The notes below the pieces were generated by a model. That model was not told the origin of the DNA, searched no databases, and worked only from the letters and a program-made list of their open reading frames with translations. A program made the translations under genes and the position numbers. From positions 1 through 53,782 of the IMG/VR virus record IMGVR_UViG_3300020470_000010: DNA of 53,782 nucleotides. The stretch is one strand, 5' to 3'. Of the stretch, positions 41,227 through 48,935 are shown piece after piece. How positions within the stretch are numbered: position 1 is the first letter of the stretch; each line of letters starts with the position of its first letter. Source of the DNA: a virus.

Positions 41227-41490
41227 CCCTGTCAGAAATCTAAAGAAGACTTGACAGGGTGTCAAGAGTATTTAATTGGTATGACTTAGTTCTTAAGCAA
41301 GTTGACGGGGTTGACAGGGTTTGCTAGAACTCTCTCAGAATATTTCCTCCTCTCTTGGAAGAAGAAAGAACCAAGACCTAGCTTGATATTAGACGTTCTT
41401 TTTAGTGAACAACTCGAAGGAAAATATTAGGATTAAGTATTATTTAGTTTCTCCCTACAAAGTTCTTAAGCGACCCTGTCAACCCTGTCA
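41227..41490. repeat. Iteron-like repeat field, candidate replication origin
   Basis: Copies of the 10-mer TTGACAGGGT or its complement: 41227-41234 (reverse), 41251-41260, 41301-41310 (one mismatch), 41311-41320, and reverse copies 41473-41481 and 41482-41490. The copy at 41250-41266 is a perfect palindrome CTTGACA-GGG-TGTCAAG. The 10-mer AGTTCTTAAG occurs at both 41289-41298 and 41461-41470, each beside a tandem pair of repeats pointing inward. Between them (about 41400-41460) the DNA is AT-rich. Arrangement, position next to the primase-helicase gene and absence of coding support an origin or a repressor field. Confidence 0.6.
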
Positions 41491-41565
41491 ATAAATTCAA
41501 AAAGCAAAGGGTGCAAGCTTTTACAGCCGACACCCCTAAAAGCTATTGAATTAAATCTGCCAGGG

Positions 41566-43920
41566 TTAGTTTGGTCTAAGCCAAATACGGCGAGTCTTAC
41601 CATCAATGGTTGCACGACATTGCTTGTAATTCAAACGCTTCAACGCATCAGTTACTTGCATGCCTATCTGAGCTTGCTTATCGACAGCAATTTCTAGCCA
41701 TGAATAAAGATCGGAGAGAGTTATATAACCTTGGGTCTTGTAATAGCCAGTCATATTTCTTGTTAATGTTTCTGCGATTCTTGTCTCCAAGGGACTGTCT
41801 TTAGTGAAGCTATCGATGTAGTCAGCGATGTGACTCAGTTCATAGCTAGAGAAATTATGAATTGGCTCATCTAGATATGCTTGATATGCTGCAGCCCAAA
41901 TAGAATTGCGATCTGCTTTAAGCCTGTCGAGATCTATGATCTTTAATTTAGGATTATCTTTCGATGCAACTTTTCCTGAGACAATAATAGGCATGAAGCG
42001 TCTATTTCCTGTGGGGTCTACAAGGAAATCCATACCGTTAGTAGCTCCTGCAAGAACAAAGCTGCGAGGGTAATTCTTCTCATTTTCATACTTTCGAGCA
42101 CTTCTATCAACTGAAACACTGACGAGGTTCTTCAATTCTTCAACGTGTTTTCTTTTGAAGTATCTTTCAGCTTCATCTAGAACAACAATCCAACCAGAAT
42201 GAAGTGCATGAGGTCTGTCTTTCAGATATTCAATTCCTTGCTGAATAGTAGAAACCCAAGGATAATTACCAGGATCTGCAGGGTCAGGCGGCGTGAGGTA
42301 TTGGAAAAATGTTGATTTACCACAGTTCTGCCCACCAATGAAGATAGGCATCCAGTCGTGTCTTACTCCAGGCTGAAGAACTCTTGCTACTGCTCCGATC
42401 ATGAAGCGTTTCATAATGACATCAGCTAGAAGTTTGCCGTCAGGCATCCTAGGATTCTGAGCTATATCTTCTGGAGTACCTATTAATGTGGACGCGATCG
42501 TATCGAAATAATCGCAAGGAGTACTTCTGCTAGCTACGAATTCTAAATAAGCTTTACAAGGGTTGTATTCATTCCTGTCTGCCATCACCGTAGTGACGTC
42601 GTAAACTAAGGTTTTAGGGAATGCTCTACCTTCTCGGGTAGGGATTTTGACGTAGGTAGTCGAAACGTCCCGAATAATACTGGGGTTAGCTTTGGATCCA
42701 TATTCCATATCCAAAGACATTGCATTGCGACGTAAGTCAGGGTAAGCAGTACGAAGATGCCTTTCGATGATTTCAATTTCACTTAGGCCATCTCTGTTCT
42801 GTGGAGTTCGCGCGTGAACCGCAGGTTCATCTGAGATTTCTTCGGCATGATGAGTCGGTGGCGTATTTACTGGAGGAGGGGTAGGAGCGATGATATTCCA
42901 AGGTCTATTTTCGCTGAATAAGCCTTGAGTAGGTGTGGCGACTATTTCTTCTTCTAGTTCCTCGTCTTCTCCGCCAAAATCGGAATGGTCGTAACCACTG
43001 ACTGAGAAACGTTGGCCAATAAAATCTGTTCCGAAATCTCCTGACCCTTTTAGTTCTGAAGGAAGTTTTTTGCGCCATTCTGAATCGCATTCATTTGCAC
43101 AGTAGAACAAAGTAGCAAGACTTGATCCGTTGAAACCGTAGAAAAACTTCTCTGTGCAACGTCTGGAGTTGTTTCCTGTTCCATGATGTCCTTGAGAAGC
43201 CCAGTCACACCAAGCTGTGTAAATAGAACTGCCACCAGCTCTTGCAGCTGCAGTGACCTTTGTGAATCTCTGATATTCTCCTTCGCTGGTTGGCTCTATA
43301 ACTTGCTCTAAGCAGTAGATCGCTTGATCAATAGTTATTTGATCGTAATCTTTGGTCTCATGGTCGTAGCGTGTTCTTCTTCTCTCTGCTTCTTTCTCTG
43401 CTTCATTAATTAGGTCTGAAGGGAGAATAGTTGAAGGCTGCCACAAGATTGTTTCTCCTTCGCTGTTTCCGTAAAACAATCGACATGCATCTGTGCAAGC
43501 TTGATCCCCTCCTAAAGCTTTAGACAGGATCGTCAGGATTGCCTTATAGAGATCCCCATCTGTTACCTTTTGAGGCAGTTGAAAGATTACTCTGTATCGA
43601 TGTTTATTTTCAGCAGCATTATGACTAGCGGTTGTATACGCAAAAGTGGCACTACGTGCTAATGGGTGTTTCAGGAAATCTTCAATCTTCAGTCCATTAT
43701 CAATATCAACACAGGCAAGGTTTGCATAGTCAAATGCAGCACTTGATCTTCTATGGGATGTCATGGCTGCAGCCACGAATGCCCCGCCGTTTAATATATG
43801 ATCTCTGAGTGATTCAAGGTCACTGCTTTGCAGTTTCCATTGCTCTGCAAAAGAAGGCTTCCATCCACTTCGAGGTTTGTTATGAATTTCGGGGTGAGTG
43901 CTGAAACTGAGCTTTTCCAT
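41566..43920 (-). CDS. Primase-helicase (AEP-like primase plus VirE-type helicase)
   Basis: 784 residues. N-terminal archaeo-eukaryotic primase-like features: VDID (71-74), TASH (97-100) and HRYRVIF (107-113). A linker follows. The C-terminal virulence-associated E (SF3-like) ATPase has Walker A GGQNCGKST (about 527-535), Walker B WIVVLDEAE (about 583-591) and a C-terminal GNRRFMPI element. It would prime and unwind DNA at the origin. Close to the iteron field, which it may bind. No accompanying DNA polymerase in the window. Confidence 0.8.
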   Translation of the reverse strand: MEKLSFSTHPEIHNKPRSGWKPSFAEQWKLQSSDLESLRDHILNGGAFVAAAMTSHRRSSAAFDYANLACVDIDNGLKIEDFLKHPLARSATFAYTTASHNAAENKHRYRVIFQLPQKVTDGDLYKAILTILSKALGGDQACTDACRLFYGNSEGETILWQPSTILPSDLINEAEKEAERRRTRYDHETKDYDQITIDQAIYCLEQVIEPTSEGEYQRFTKVTAAARAGGSSIYTAWCDWASQGHHGTGNNSRRCTEKFFYGFNGSSLATLFYCANECDSEWRKKLPSELKGSGDFGTDFIGQRFSVSGYDHSDFGGEDEELEEEIVATPTQGLFSENRPWNIIAPTPPPVNTPPTHHAEEISDEPAVHARTPQNRDGLSEIEIIERHLRTAYPDLRRNAMSLDMEYGSKANPSIIRDVSTTYVKIPTREGRAFPKTLVYDVTTVMADRNEYNPCKAYLEFVASRSTPCDYFDTIASTLIGTPEDIAQNPRMPDGKLLADVIMKRFMIGAVARVLQPGVRHDWMPIFIGGQNCGKSTFFQYLTPPDPADPGNYPWVSTIQQGIEYLKDRPHALHSGWIVVLDEAERYFKRKHVEELKNLVSVSVDRSARKYENEKNYPRSFVLAGATNGMDFLVDPTGNRRFMPIIVSGKVASKDNPKLKIIDLDRLKADRNSIWAAAYQAYLDEPIHNFSSYELSHIADYIDSFTKDSPLETRIAETLTRNMTGYYKTQGYITLSDLYSWLEIAVDKQAQIGMQVTDALKRLNYKQCRATIDGKTRRIWLRPN

Positions 43921-43969
43921 ATTTTTCTCCTAGGAAACTAAATTAACAAATCCAGATAAAAGTGCAAGA

Positions 43970-44179
43970 CTAACTTTGATATAGGGCATGTTCTAGAAGC
44001 ATCTTGTCTAGAACTTCTTTCATGAAGAAGACCATCTCGCCTTCTTTCTTTTTACTTGGAAGATTGAAATCGTGAGCAGCCATATATTCAATCAGGCTGG
44101 TCTTAAGTATTCGCATTGCCTCCGCATTTAGCTCTAAAGCTAAACGAAATTCATCCTTATCATCGAGTCGACTAGTCAT
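43970..44179 (-). CDS. Small helical protein, unknown
   Basis: 69 residues, amphipathic helices (EFRLALELNAEAMRILKTSLIEYMAAHDFN) and a charged centre. Start and stop overlap the next gene by 1 nt. Unknown, replication-module neighbour. Confidence 0.5.
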   Translation of the reverse strand: MTSRLDDKDEFRLALELNAEAMRILKTSLIEYMAAHDFNLPSKKKEGEMVFFMKEVLDKMLLEHALYQS

Positions 44180-44937
44180 TAGTCAGTTACTGTAATGGTA
44201 TTTTTCATGCTTGAATGAAATTCGCAGATGTAATGGTATGTACCTGCTTTATTAAATGATACAGCTAATAAATTTGTGTCACTAGTTGAACCTTGTGCTC
44301 CGTTATTTTTAATTCTTGCCCATCCGGGAGCTTCATTTCCTGCACCAGTAGTAGCAGAAGTCTTAATCCATAGAGGATGTGCAGTTCCCGTGTTGTTTGT
44401 TATGTAGAGTAATTGATTTGTTTTTAAAGTTAAGGCTGGATTTTGAGCATCTGTTAAAGATTCACCTGTAAAAAGATATTTACCGCTGTCAGCAGTAACG
44501 GTATACACTTTTTCGGGGAATGAAGAGACATCTCCTTCTAAAAGCCAGTTATCTGCTCCTAAGTAAGTGAGTTTAAACGAAGCATACGGGAATTTTGTAT
44601 ACCAAATAAGAGATGAATTACTAGCTGGATTTACGTGAGCACAGTGGATTTTTACATTCCCTGTTCCTACAACATTTAATTGATTGCTTTCGCCTGCGAT
44701 GAAAACGACTTGAGCACCTTCGTAGAATCCTGTGTTTTCTAGCGTCACGACAGTATCAGTGTCGTTGATTTTTATGTAATCACCTTGGTCATCGATAGAT
44801 ACTGCATGAACCGTTTCCCCCACTTCTGACCTAAGGGTTGGAATGTCCGTTATTTCGCTGAAGCCAGAGATCTCTCTAGGTGCGTAAAGTTTAAAATTTT
44901 GAGGATCGTATGTAACTGGTAAACGACGAGTGCTCAT
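44179..44937 (-). CDS. Virion-type protein ending in a type-1 copper (cupredoxin) domain
   Basis: 252 residues. Residues about 1-145 are a phage fibre-like beta region (VVTLENTGFYEGAQVVFIAG). About 155-252 is a plastocyanin-like domain: HPLWIK (His ligand), then YHYICEFHSSMKNTITV giving Cys, His and Met ligands spaced C-x3-H-x3-M. All four ligands of a blue-copper site are in place. No signal peptide, so it would be part of the virion or cytoplasmic. Coupled to 43970-44179. Confidence 0.7.
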   Translation of the reverse strand: MSTRRLPVTYDPQNFKLYAPREISGFSEITDIPTLRSEVGETVHAVSIDDQGDYIKINDTDTVVTLENTGFYEGAQVVFIAGESNQLNVVGTGNVKIHCAHVNPASNSSLIWYTKFPYASFKLTYLGADNWLLEGDVSSFPEKVYTVTADSGKYLFTGESLTDAQNPALTLKTNQLLYITNNTGTAHPLWIKTSATTGAGNEAPGWARIKNNGAQGSTSDTNLLAVSFNKAGTYHYICEFHSSMKNTITVTD

Positions 44938-44982
44938 CCTGAACGATGCCTAAGTGTTTACTTATTCTAAAATCGATTTAAA

Positions 44983-45600
44983 GTGGTGGTTACTGTGGTG
45001 GAATCTGTCAAATTGACTAACTCTTCAATGGGTAAATATATAGGGATTGGATTGGGAGGAGTTCTTGGTCTATCTCATTTTTGGATGATCGGTCTTCTTG
45101 CTAATAAGGAAGCAGGTCTGCCGAAGTTTAATCTACCGACCAGTCCATACAGTCAGTACACGATTAATGCCAGCAAGGATGGATACAGTATTACCCATCG
45201 AATGAATGACCCGAAGGTGATGGAGATGAGAAAGGAATTAGTTATACCAGGGAAGAAGGGAATATTTGGCAGCACCGCAGATAAAACGGTCGTTGAATAC
45301 GAGCAGTACACAATGGAGGGCAAGCAGCATCTTGTAGGACCGGGAATCTTTCAAGACAAAAGCAAACTTCCTTCAGATGGAAAACTTACTGAAGAGCAGA
45401 TCGCTTGCCTTAAGAAAGCTGGGGCAGGTCAAGGAACAGGAGCAGCCATTGGAGCTGCAGCCGCATCTACTTACGTGGCTCCTTCTGTCTCTACCATTCC
45501 TATCATTGGGTGGGTTGCCTCTGCTTGGAGTACTACTTTCGGTGCGAAGAAAGGTGGAGAGATAGGGGAGTCAATGGCTGAATGGTATCACGATTGTTAG
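44983..45600 (+). CDS. Membrane protein with glycine-zipper C-terminus
   Basis: 205 residues. Hydrophobic segment about 18-40 (KYIGIGLGGVLGLSHFWMIGLL), a soluble middle, then a glycine-zipper membrane region (about 148-195, GTGAAIGAAAASTYVAP...GWVASAWSTTFG). Similar proteins occur in T4-like cyanophages. Divergent from the cupredoxin gene, 45 bp apart. Membrane insertion or pore role is possible. Confidence 0.6.
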   Translation: MVVTVVESVKLTNSSMGKYIGIGLGGVLGLSHFWMIGLLANKEAGLPKFNLPTSPYSQYTINASKDGYSITHRMNDPKVMEMRKELVIPGKKGIFGSTADKTVVEYEQYTMEGKQHLVGPGIFQDKSKLPSDGKLTEEQIACLKKAGAGQGTGAAIGAAAASTYVAPSVSTIPIIGWVASAWSTTFGAKKGGEIGESMAEWYHDC

Positions 45601-45693
45601 GTATAAGTATTTCTTACTAGTGGCATAAGGAATACTGTGTCAGGAATGGGTGTTTCTACTACCTGAATAGAGAAAAAGCATCAAAACGGAATA

Positions 45694-45699
45694 TATAAT
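45694..45699 (+). promoter_or_regulatory. TATAAT -10 candidate for the hli operon
   Basis: Exact TATAAT 28 nt before the first hli ATG, in a 126-bp noncoding gap. No matching -35 at normal spacing. An AAGAA/TTCTT hairpin lies between it and the start codon. Confidence 0.35.
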
Positions 45700-45726
45700 T
45701 AAGAAGTTAATAATTCTTTACAAAGT

Positions 45727-45834
45727 ATGACACCTGAAGCAGAGAAGTTCAATGGCTGGATGGCGATGCTTGGTATCGTTGCAGCTTTCGGAGCTTATAG
45801 CGTAACTGGTCAAATCATTCCTGGAGTTTTTTAA
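45727..45834 (+). CDS. hli: High-light-inducible protein 1 (35 residues)
   Basis: ATG 45727, 35 codons. Single transmembrane chlorophyll-binding helix of the HLIP/ELIP type: KFNGWMAMLGIVAAFGAYSVTGQ with the NG...AM.G core and the TGQIIPGVF ending. It binds chlorophyll or carotenoid at photosystem II and dissipates excess light. Shorter than a host HLIP. Stop shares a base with the next start. Confidence 0.8.
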   Translation: MTPEAEKFNGWMAMLGIVAAFGAYSVTGQIIPGVF

Positions 45835-45953
45835 TGAAGAAAACTAATATTGATATCTGGTTACGTTCTAATGGACGTGCAGCCATGATGTTCTTTTGGA
45901 TCGTATCTGGTTCATACGTATTAACTGGACAACTTGTTCCTGGAGTGTATTGA
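45834..45953 (+). CDS. hli: High-light-inducible protein 2 (39 residues)
   Basis: ATG overlaps the TAA of the first hli gene. Core SNGRAAMMFFWIVSGSYVLTGQLVPGVY: NGRAAM kept, but the usual Gly after M is Phe, so chlorophyll binding could differ. Stop TGA overlaps the next start. Confidence 0.75.
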   Translation: MKKTNIDIWLRSNGRAAMMFFWIVSGSYVLTGQLVPGVY

Positions 45954-46150
45954 TGACTTCTTCTACTGTTACTACCGAATACGGTAAGCAGAATATTTTC
46001 GGCAAAGAAACTCAACCTCAAGTTATGGAAGACTACAAAGGTTACATCGAAGAAGCTGAATTAGCTAATGGCCGCTGGGCAATGATCGGGTTTGTTGCTC
46101 TTATCGGAGCTTACTTGACTACTGGCCAAATCCTTCCGGGCATCTTCTAG
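45953..46150 (+). CDS. hli: High-light-inducible protein 3 (65 residues)
   Basis: ATG 45953 overlaps the previous TGA (an earlier open frame start at 45896 is out of reading for hli 2). Canonical ELANGRWAMIGFVALIGAYLTTGQ core and PGIF ending. N-terminal 35 residues are a soluble extension. Its last 90 nt are antisense to the exonuclease gene. Confidence 0.88.
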   Translation: MTSSTVTTEYGKQNIFGKETQPQVMEDYKGYIEEAELANGRWAMIGFVALIGAYLTTGQILPGIF

Positions 46151-46897
46151 GATCTTCTTAGCTAGTCGTTCTTCTTCCTTGATCTCCCAGTATCTACGTA
46201 CTTTTTGTAGCCACTTCTGCTGAAATCTTTGAAGTTCGTCTCCTCGCAAGAGGAAGCTTTGGTTGGTCTGAGGAGTTGAAACGACTATTTGAGCTGCATC
46301 AATGTCGAGATCTAAGGTCTCCTTGATAGCTAATGAGTAGGCTCCTAATTGCATTGAGCATTTAGTGAATTTACTCCAACCTGTAAAGTTTTGTCGGTTA
46401 TCTTTATCAGGAAAATATCGACAGTAAGGTTGATTGGAAGTTTTGAAGTCTCCTAGGATCATGACTCCGTTCCTTACGCCTATAAAGTCTGGGCAGCCAC
46501 AGAATTGATACTTGTGACTCCAGACTCGAGAGATGCCATCACTGCCGGTTGTGAATTTCCATTTCGGATCTAATGGTTTCTCTGACCAAATGAAGTGATC
46601 ATAACGATCTAAATGTTGAGACAATCCCTCCCAAAATGGTAAATATTGCTCGTCAATCTCTACAGGTATGCCTCGGATGTAGTCTTCACACGCTTTATGT
46701 ACTGCACTACCTCGTGCAGCTGCAGCTTCCAGTCCCCCTGGATTTTTTACATTCCAATTTCGTAGCATATTCTTTGATTTCTCGGAGGCTGTCTTACCGA
46801 GAATGGTGGTCACAGATGGGTATGCTTTTCCTTCGACGTCCGTTGCATAATGTCTCTCCCCGTCAATCTCATATCGGGTCGGTCCGCTCATAGACAA
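46061..46897 (-). CDS. PD-(D/E)XK exonuclease, RecB/Cas4-like
   Basis: 278 residues. RGSAVHKACEDYI (His), GCPDFIGVRNGVMILGDFKT (D...D-x-K core) and CSMQLGAYSLAIKE (Q-x-x-x-Y helix) are the RecB-nuclease motifs. It would resect or process phage or host DNA ends and supply recombination substrates with the SSB downstream. C-terminal 30 residues overlap the third hli gene. Confidence 0.78.
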   Translation of the reverse strand: MSMSGPTRYEIDGERHYATDVEGKAYPSVTTILGKTASEKSKNMLRNWNVKNPGGLEAAAARGSAVHKACEDYIRGIPVEIDEQYLPFWEGLSQHLDRYDHFIWSEKPLDPKWKFTTGSDGISRVWSHKYQFCGCPDFIGVRNGVMILGDFKTSNQPYCRYFPDKDNRQNFTGWSKFTKCSMQLGAYSLAIKETLDLDIDAAQIVVSTPQTNQSFLLRGDELQRFQQKWLQKVRRYWEIKEEERLAKKILEDARKDLASSQVSSDKSNKPDHCPAAIS

Positions 46898-46901
46898 GTA
46901 G

Positions 46902-46939
46902 CTGTTAATTTAATTTAACTAATTTTAAGAATTTAACAG
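46902..46939. promoter_or_regulatory. Inverted repeat in the exonuclease leader
   Basis: CTGTTAA (46902-46908) / TTAACAG (46933-46939) separated by 24 nt of AT-rich sequence, directly before the leftward exonuclease start. Operator or mRNA stem-loop candidate. Confidence 0.35.
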
Positions 46940-46948
46940 AAATTAATA

Positions 46949-47200
46949 TTACTTATTAGCAGTAAATATATCTTGAGCGAAGTTTCTTTCGGGTGGTTTT
47001 TCTGCCCATTCGGGATGTTCACGAGCGACGTTACTAGCTGCTCTAGATACAACTTCTACAAGTTTGGGATCAGAAGCCTCGACTGAAGGATCGACAGGTT
47101 GCTGTTGTTGTTCTTTTTGAGCTTTATCTCGAGCTGCTTTTTGCAACTGTAAAACATAATCTCTTGCGTTTTGCTCTATTTGATTGATGTCGGTAGTCAT
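46949..47200 (-). CDS. Small Gln-rich helical protein, unknown
   Basis: 83 residues with a coiled-coil N-terminus (QIEQNARDYVLQLQKAARDKAQKEQQQQ) and a short Pro/Trp-rich end. Start ATG 47200. No family recognised. It lies just downstream of the structured RNA terminator. Confidence 0.5.
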   Translation of the reverse strand: MTTDINQIEQNARDYVLQLQKAARDKAQKEQQQQPVDPSVEASDPKLVEVVSRAASNVAREHPEWAEKPPERNFAQDIFTANK

Positions 47201-47230
47201 GCTTTTATTTTGTATAGCTTGATTGTAGTA

Positions 47231-47279
47231 GGGAAAAAGAAATCCGACCTCTTGCCAGTCCTATACAAGAGATCGGATT
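47231..47279 (-). terminator. Rho-independent terminator, minus strand
   Basis: Stem 7 bp + mismatch + 6 bp: AATCCGA (47241-47247), CTCTTG (47249-47254) with CAAGAG (47266-47271), TCGGATT (47273-47279). Read on the minus strand it is followed by TTTCTTTTT. It ends transcripts of the structured region 47280-47500. Confidence 0.85.
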
Positions 47280-47467
47280 ACTTCTGGGAATTCAACAATT
47301 GCACTTGTTTGAATCGACTTATGCCTTGTTCTTACTTGTAGCCTTCTAGGGGAACTTGCCTCGGATCACTACAAGTCTGCGATGAGACCCTTTGAGTAAT
47401 TAACCATACAGGACAGAGAAATGACTATTGCAGTAGTCAAGGTGATGTCTTCGATCCGAAAGGCATC
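47241..47467 (-). ncRNA. Candidate structured non-coding RNA with own terminator
   Basis: A 299-bp gap (47201-47499) without genes holds, in order on the minus strand: GATG..TTCG/CGAA..CATC (47444-47467), GACTA/TAGTC (47423-47438), GTCT/AGAC (47375-47388), CTTGTAG/CTACAAG (47335-47375), ATTCAA-CAA/TTG-TTGAAT (47290-47314) and the terminator hairpin. Six non-overlapping helices in 230 nt plus a terminator point to an RNA product. Strand is set by the terminator. No known family recognised (tested by eye against glnA, photoRC and wcaG motifs). Confidence 0.6.
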
Positions 47468-47499
47468 TTCTCTGCAACTCGGGAGAACGTTTAATGAGG

Positions 47500-47904
47500 T
47501 CATGCTTCCTCTGGCTGCCCAGAATTTTTATCTTTATCGTCGGTCATCCATTCCATAAATTCCAAACTCTTTTTAACGAGGTCTTTGCCTCCTTGTTCGC
47601 TGCGATAAGCATTTAATTCTTCTAATACTTGGTTCGATAGCATGATTGAACCTTTCATTAACTCAGTCAAGTCGATATCTTGATTATTAAGTCGTACTGC
47701 TAATACTGGTCCTAAGACACTGAGATAAGCAGTAGTCATGGGATCTGTTACATATCCATTAAAAGATGAGCCACCAGAAGTGAAGCCGTTAAGAACATAG
47801 AGTTGTTCGGTTTGAAGCTTGAGTAGTTTATCAATCTTCGTGTTCAGAGCTTTAAGCTCTTCCACTACAGCTTCAGGTCTAGATGGTGAGGTCATCAAAA
47901 TCAC
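47500..47904 (-). CDS. Unknown protein upstream of the ncRNA candidate
   Basis: 134 residues. Helical N-terminus (EAVVEELKALNTKIDKLLKLQTEQLYVLNGF) and a C-terminus rich in acidic/Lys residues (KNSGQPEEA). No motif. In the replication module; it overlaps the next gene by 26 nt. Confidence 0.5.
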   Translation of the reverse strand: MILMTSPSRPEAVVEELKALNTKIDKLLKLQTEQLYVLNGFTSGGSSFNGYVTDPMTTAYLSVLGPVLAVRLNNQDIDLTELMKGSIMLSNQVLEELNAYRSEQGGKDLVKKSLEFMEWMTDDKDKNSGQPEEA

Positions 47905-48079
47905 GGATAATGGTAGATCCTTCGAAAGATCTCAGCAAAGACAGAGCTCCCCTGTCAACAGGAGAAAGATCCTTCCATGCGTCATTAACAGCAGGGTAGC
48001 CGTAGGAGTGAATCAATTCCTTGACGTCGTCTTTTGTGGAGGCTCGTTTTAGTCCTTCTGTGACAGGAGAGTATGACAT
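47879..48079 (-). CDS. Small protein, unknown
   Basis: 66 residues, helical (RASTKDDVKELIHSYGYPAVNDAWKDL). ATG 48079 directly follows the stop of the 34-residue gene. Unknown. Confidence 0.5.
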   Translation of the reverse strand: MSYSPVTEGLKRASTKDDVKELIHSYGYPAVNDAWKDLSPVDRGALSLLRSFEGSTIIRDFDDLTI

Positions 48080-48184
48080 TTAGTGAGGATGGTTAGGATG
48101 GGAATGGTCGGAGATTAGCTTCCAGCAATAGTAAGCAAGCATTAGACAGAGAACTATCCCGACCACATTTATAAGAATTACCAT
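48080..48184 (-). CDS. Tiny membrane protein with His-rich tail (34 residues)
   Basis: ATG 48184-48182 overlaps the stop of the 251-residue gene by 7 nt; TAA 48082-48080 is immediately followed by the next ATG. Product: one hydrophobic helix (VILINVVGIVLCLMLAYYCW) then SDHSHPNHPH, a possible metal-binding tail. The exact packing supports a real gene. Confidence 0.55.
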   Translation of the reverse strand: MVILINVVGIVLCLMLAYYCWKLISDHSHPNHPH

Positions 48185-48933
48185 CCGTCCGAAGGCATAG
48201 AAGTCGTTTCGTGATCTTGACCTAGCTCATCCCTGCTCGTTGGAGGTAACCCTTCAGGCTTGGCATCAGCGGGACGACCATCAAAAGGATCTGCACCGTG
48301 GTAGATCGAATGTAGCCATATAGAGTCTTTAACTTCCGCCCATCCTTTCTCTTCAGTAGCGGTAGGTTTTTTGAAGGCAATTGCAGCTGCGTACCTAGTA
48401 TTTAAACCTTCTCCTGTCTTGGTGATTTTCAGCTGCCAGTTATGCAGCCCACTGTCCAATACCTGAGAGTCCTCATCCAATAATGCAGCTTCCCAAGCAT
48501 CACGTACTGACTTCTTATCAAGAGTGGCAACAACAATACCTTTACGCTCCTTGCAGCAGGCAACCATCGCCACAAAATCTTTCGGAGTGTCCTTGTCTTC
48601 CGCTATCTCCATCTCACCAGTTTTCTCGTTTTTGAGCTTCTTGCCTTTGCCGTGACCCCATTTATAGCAAATATCTTCCTTATATCCTGCTGGAAAAGTA
48701 GGGAAGTGTTTGACTATTTTCTTAGAGCTTTCATCTCCTGGGATCTCATGGGCAAAATATTTAAAGCCATGAATCATGTGACCTGTATTAAAGTCACCGC
48801 AAGGACGTAATGTAACTGATTCTTTATCAGCTAATTGCCCTGGGTAGAAGAATCTAGGATCATCTTCTTTCTTTTGTTTCGGAGAATCATCCGAAGAGAA
48901 CTTGTAGTTCTTTGGAAATTCAAATTTAGCCAT
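48178..48933 (-). CDS. Probable phage single-strand-DNA-binding/annealing accessory protein
   Basis: 251 residues between exonuclease-associated genes and the SSB. Beta-rich core with Cys/aromatic residues (TLRPCGDFNTGHMIHGFKYF, EDICYKWGHGKGKK) and an acidic C-terminus. Size and context fit a phage ssDNA-binding or recombination mediator, but no definite fold motif is read, so this is contextual. Confidence 0.4.
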   Translation of the reverse strand: MAKFEFPKNYKFSSDDSPKQKKEDDPRFFYPGQLADKESVTLRPCGDFNTGHMIHGFKYFAHEIPGDESSKKIVKHFPTFPAGYKEDICYKWGHGKGKKLKNEKTGEMEIAEDKDTPKDFVAMVACCKERKGIVVATLDKKSVRDAWEAALLDEDSQVLDSGLHNWQLKITKTGEGLNTRYAAAIAFKKPTATEEKGWAEVKDSIWLHSIYHGADPFDGRPADAKPEGLPPTSRDELGQDHETTSMPSDGW

Positions 48934-48935
48934 AA

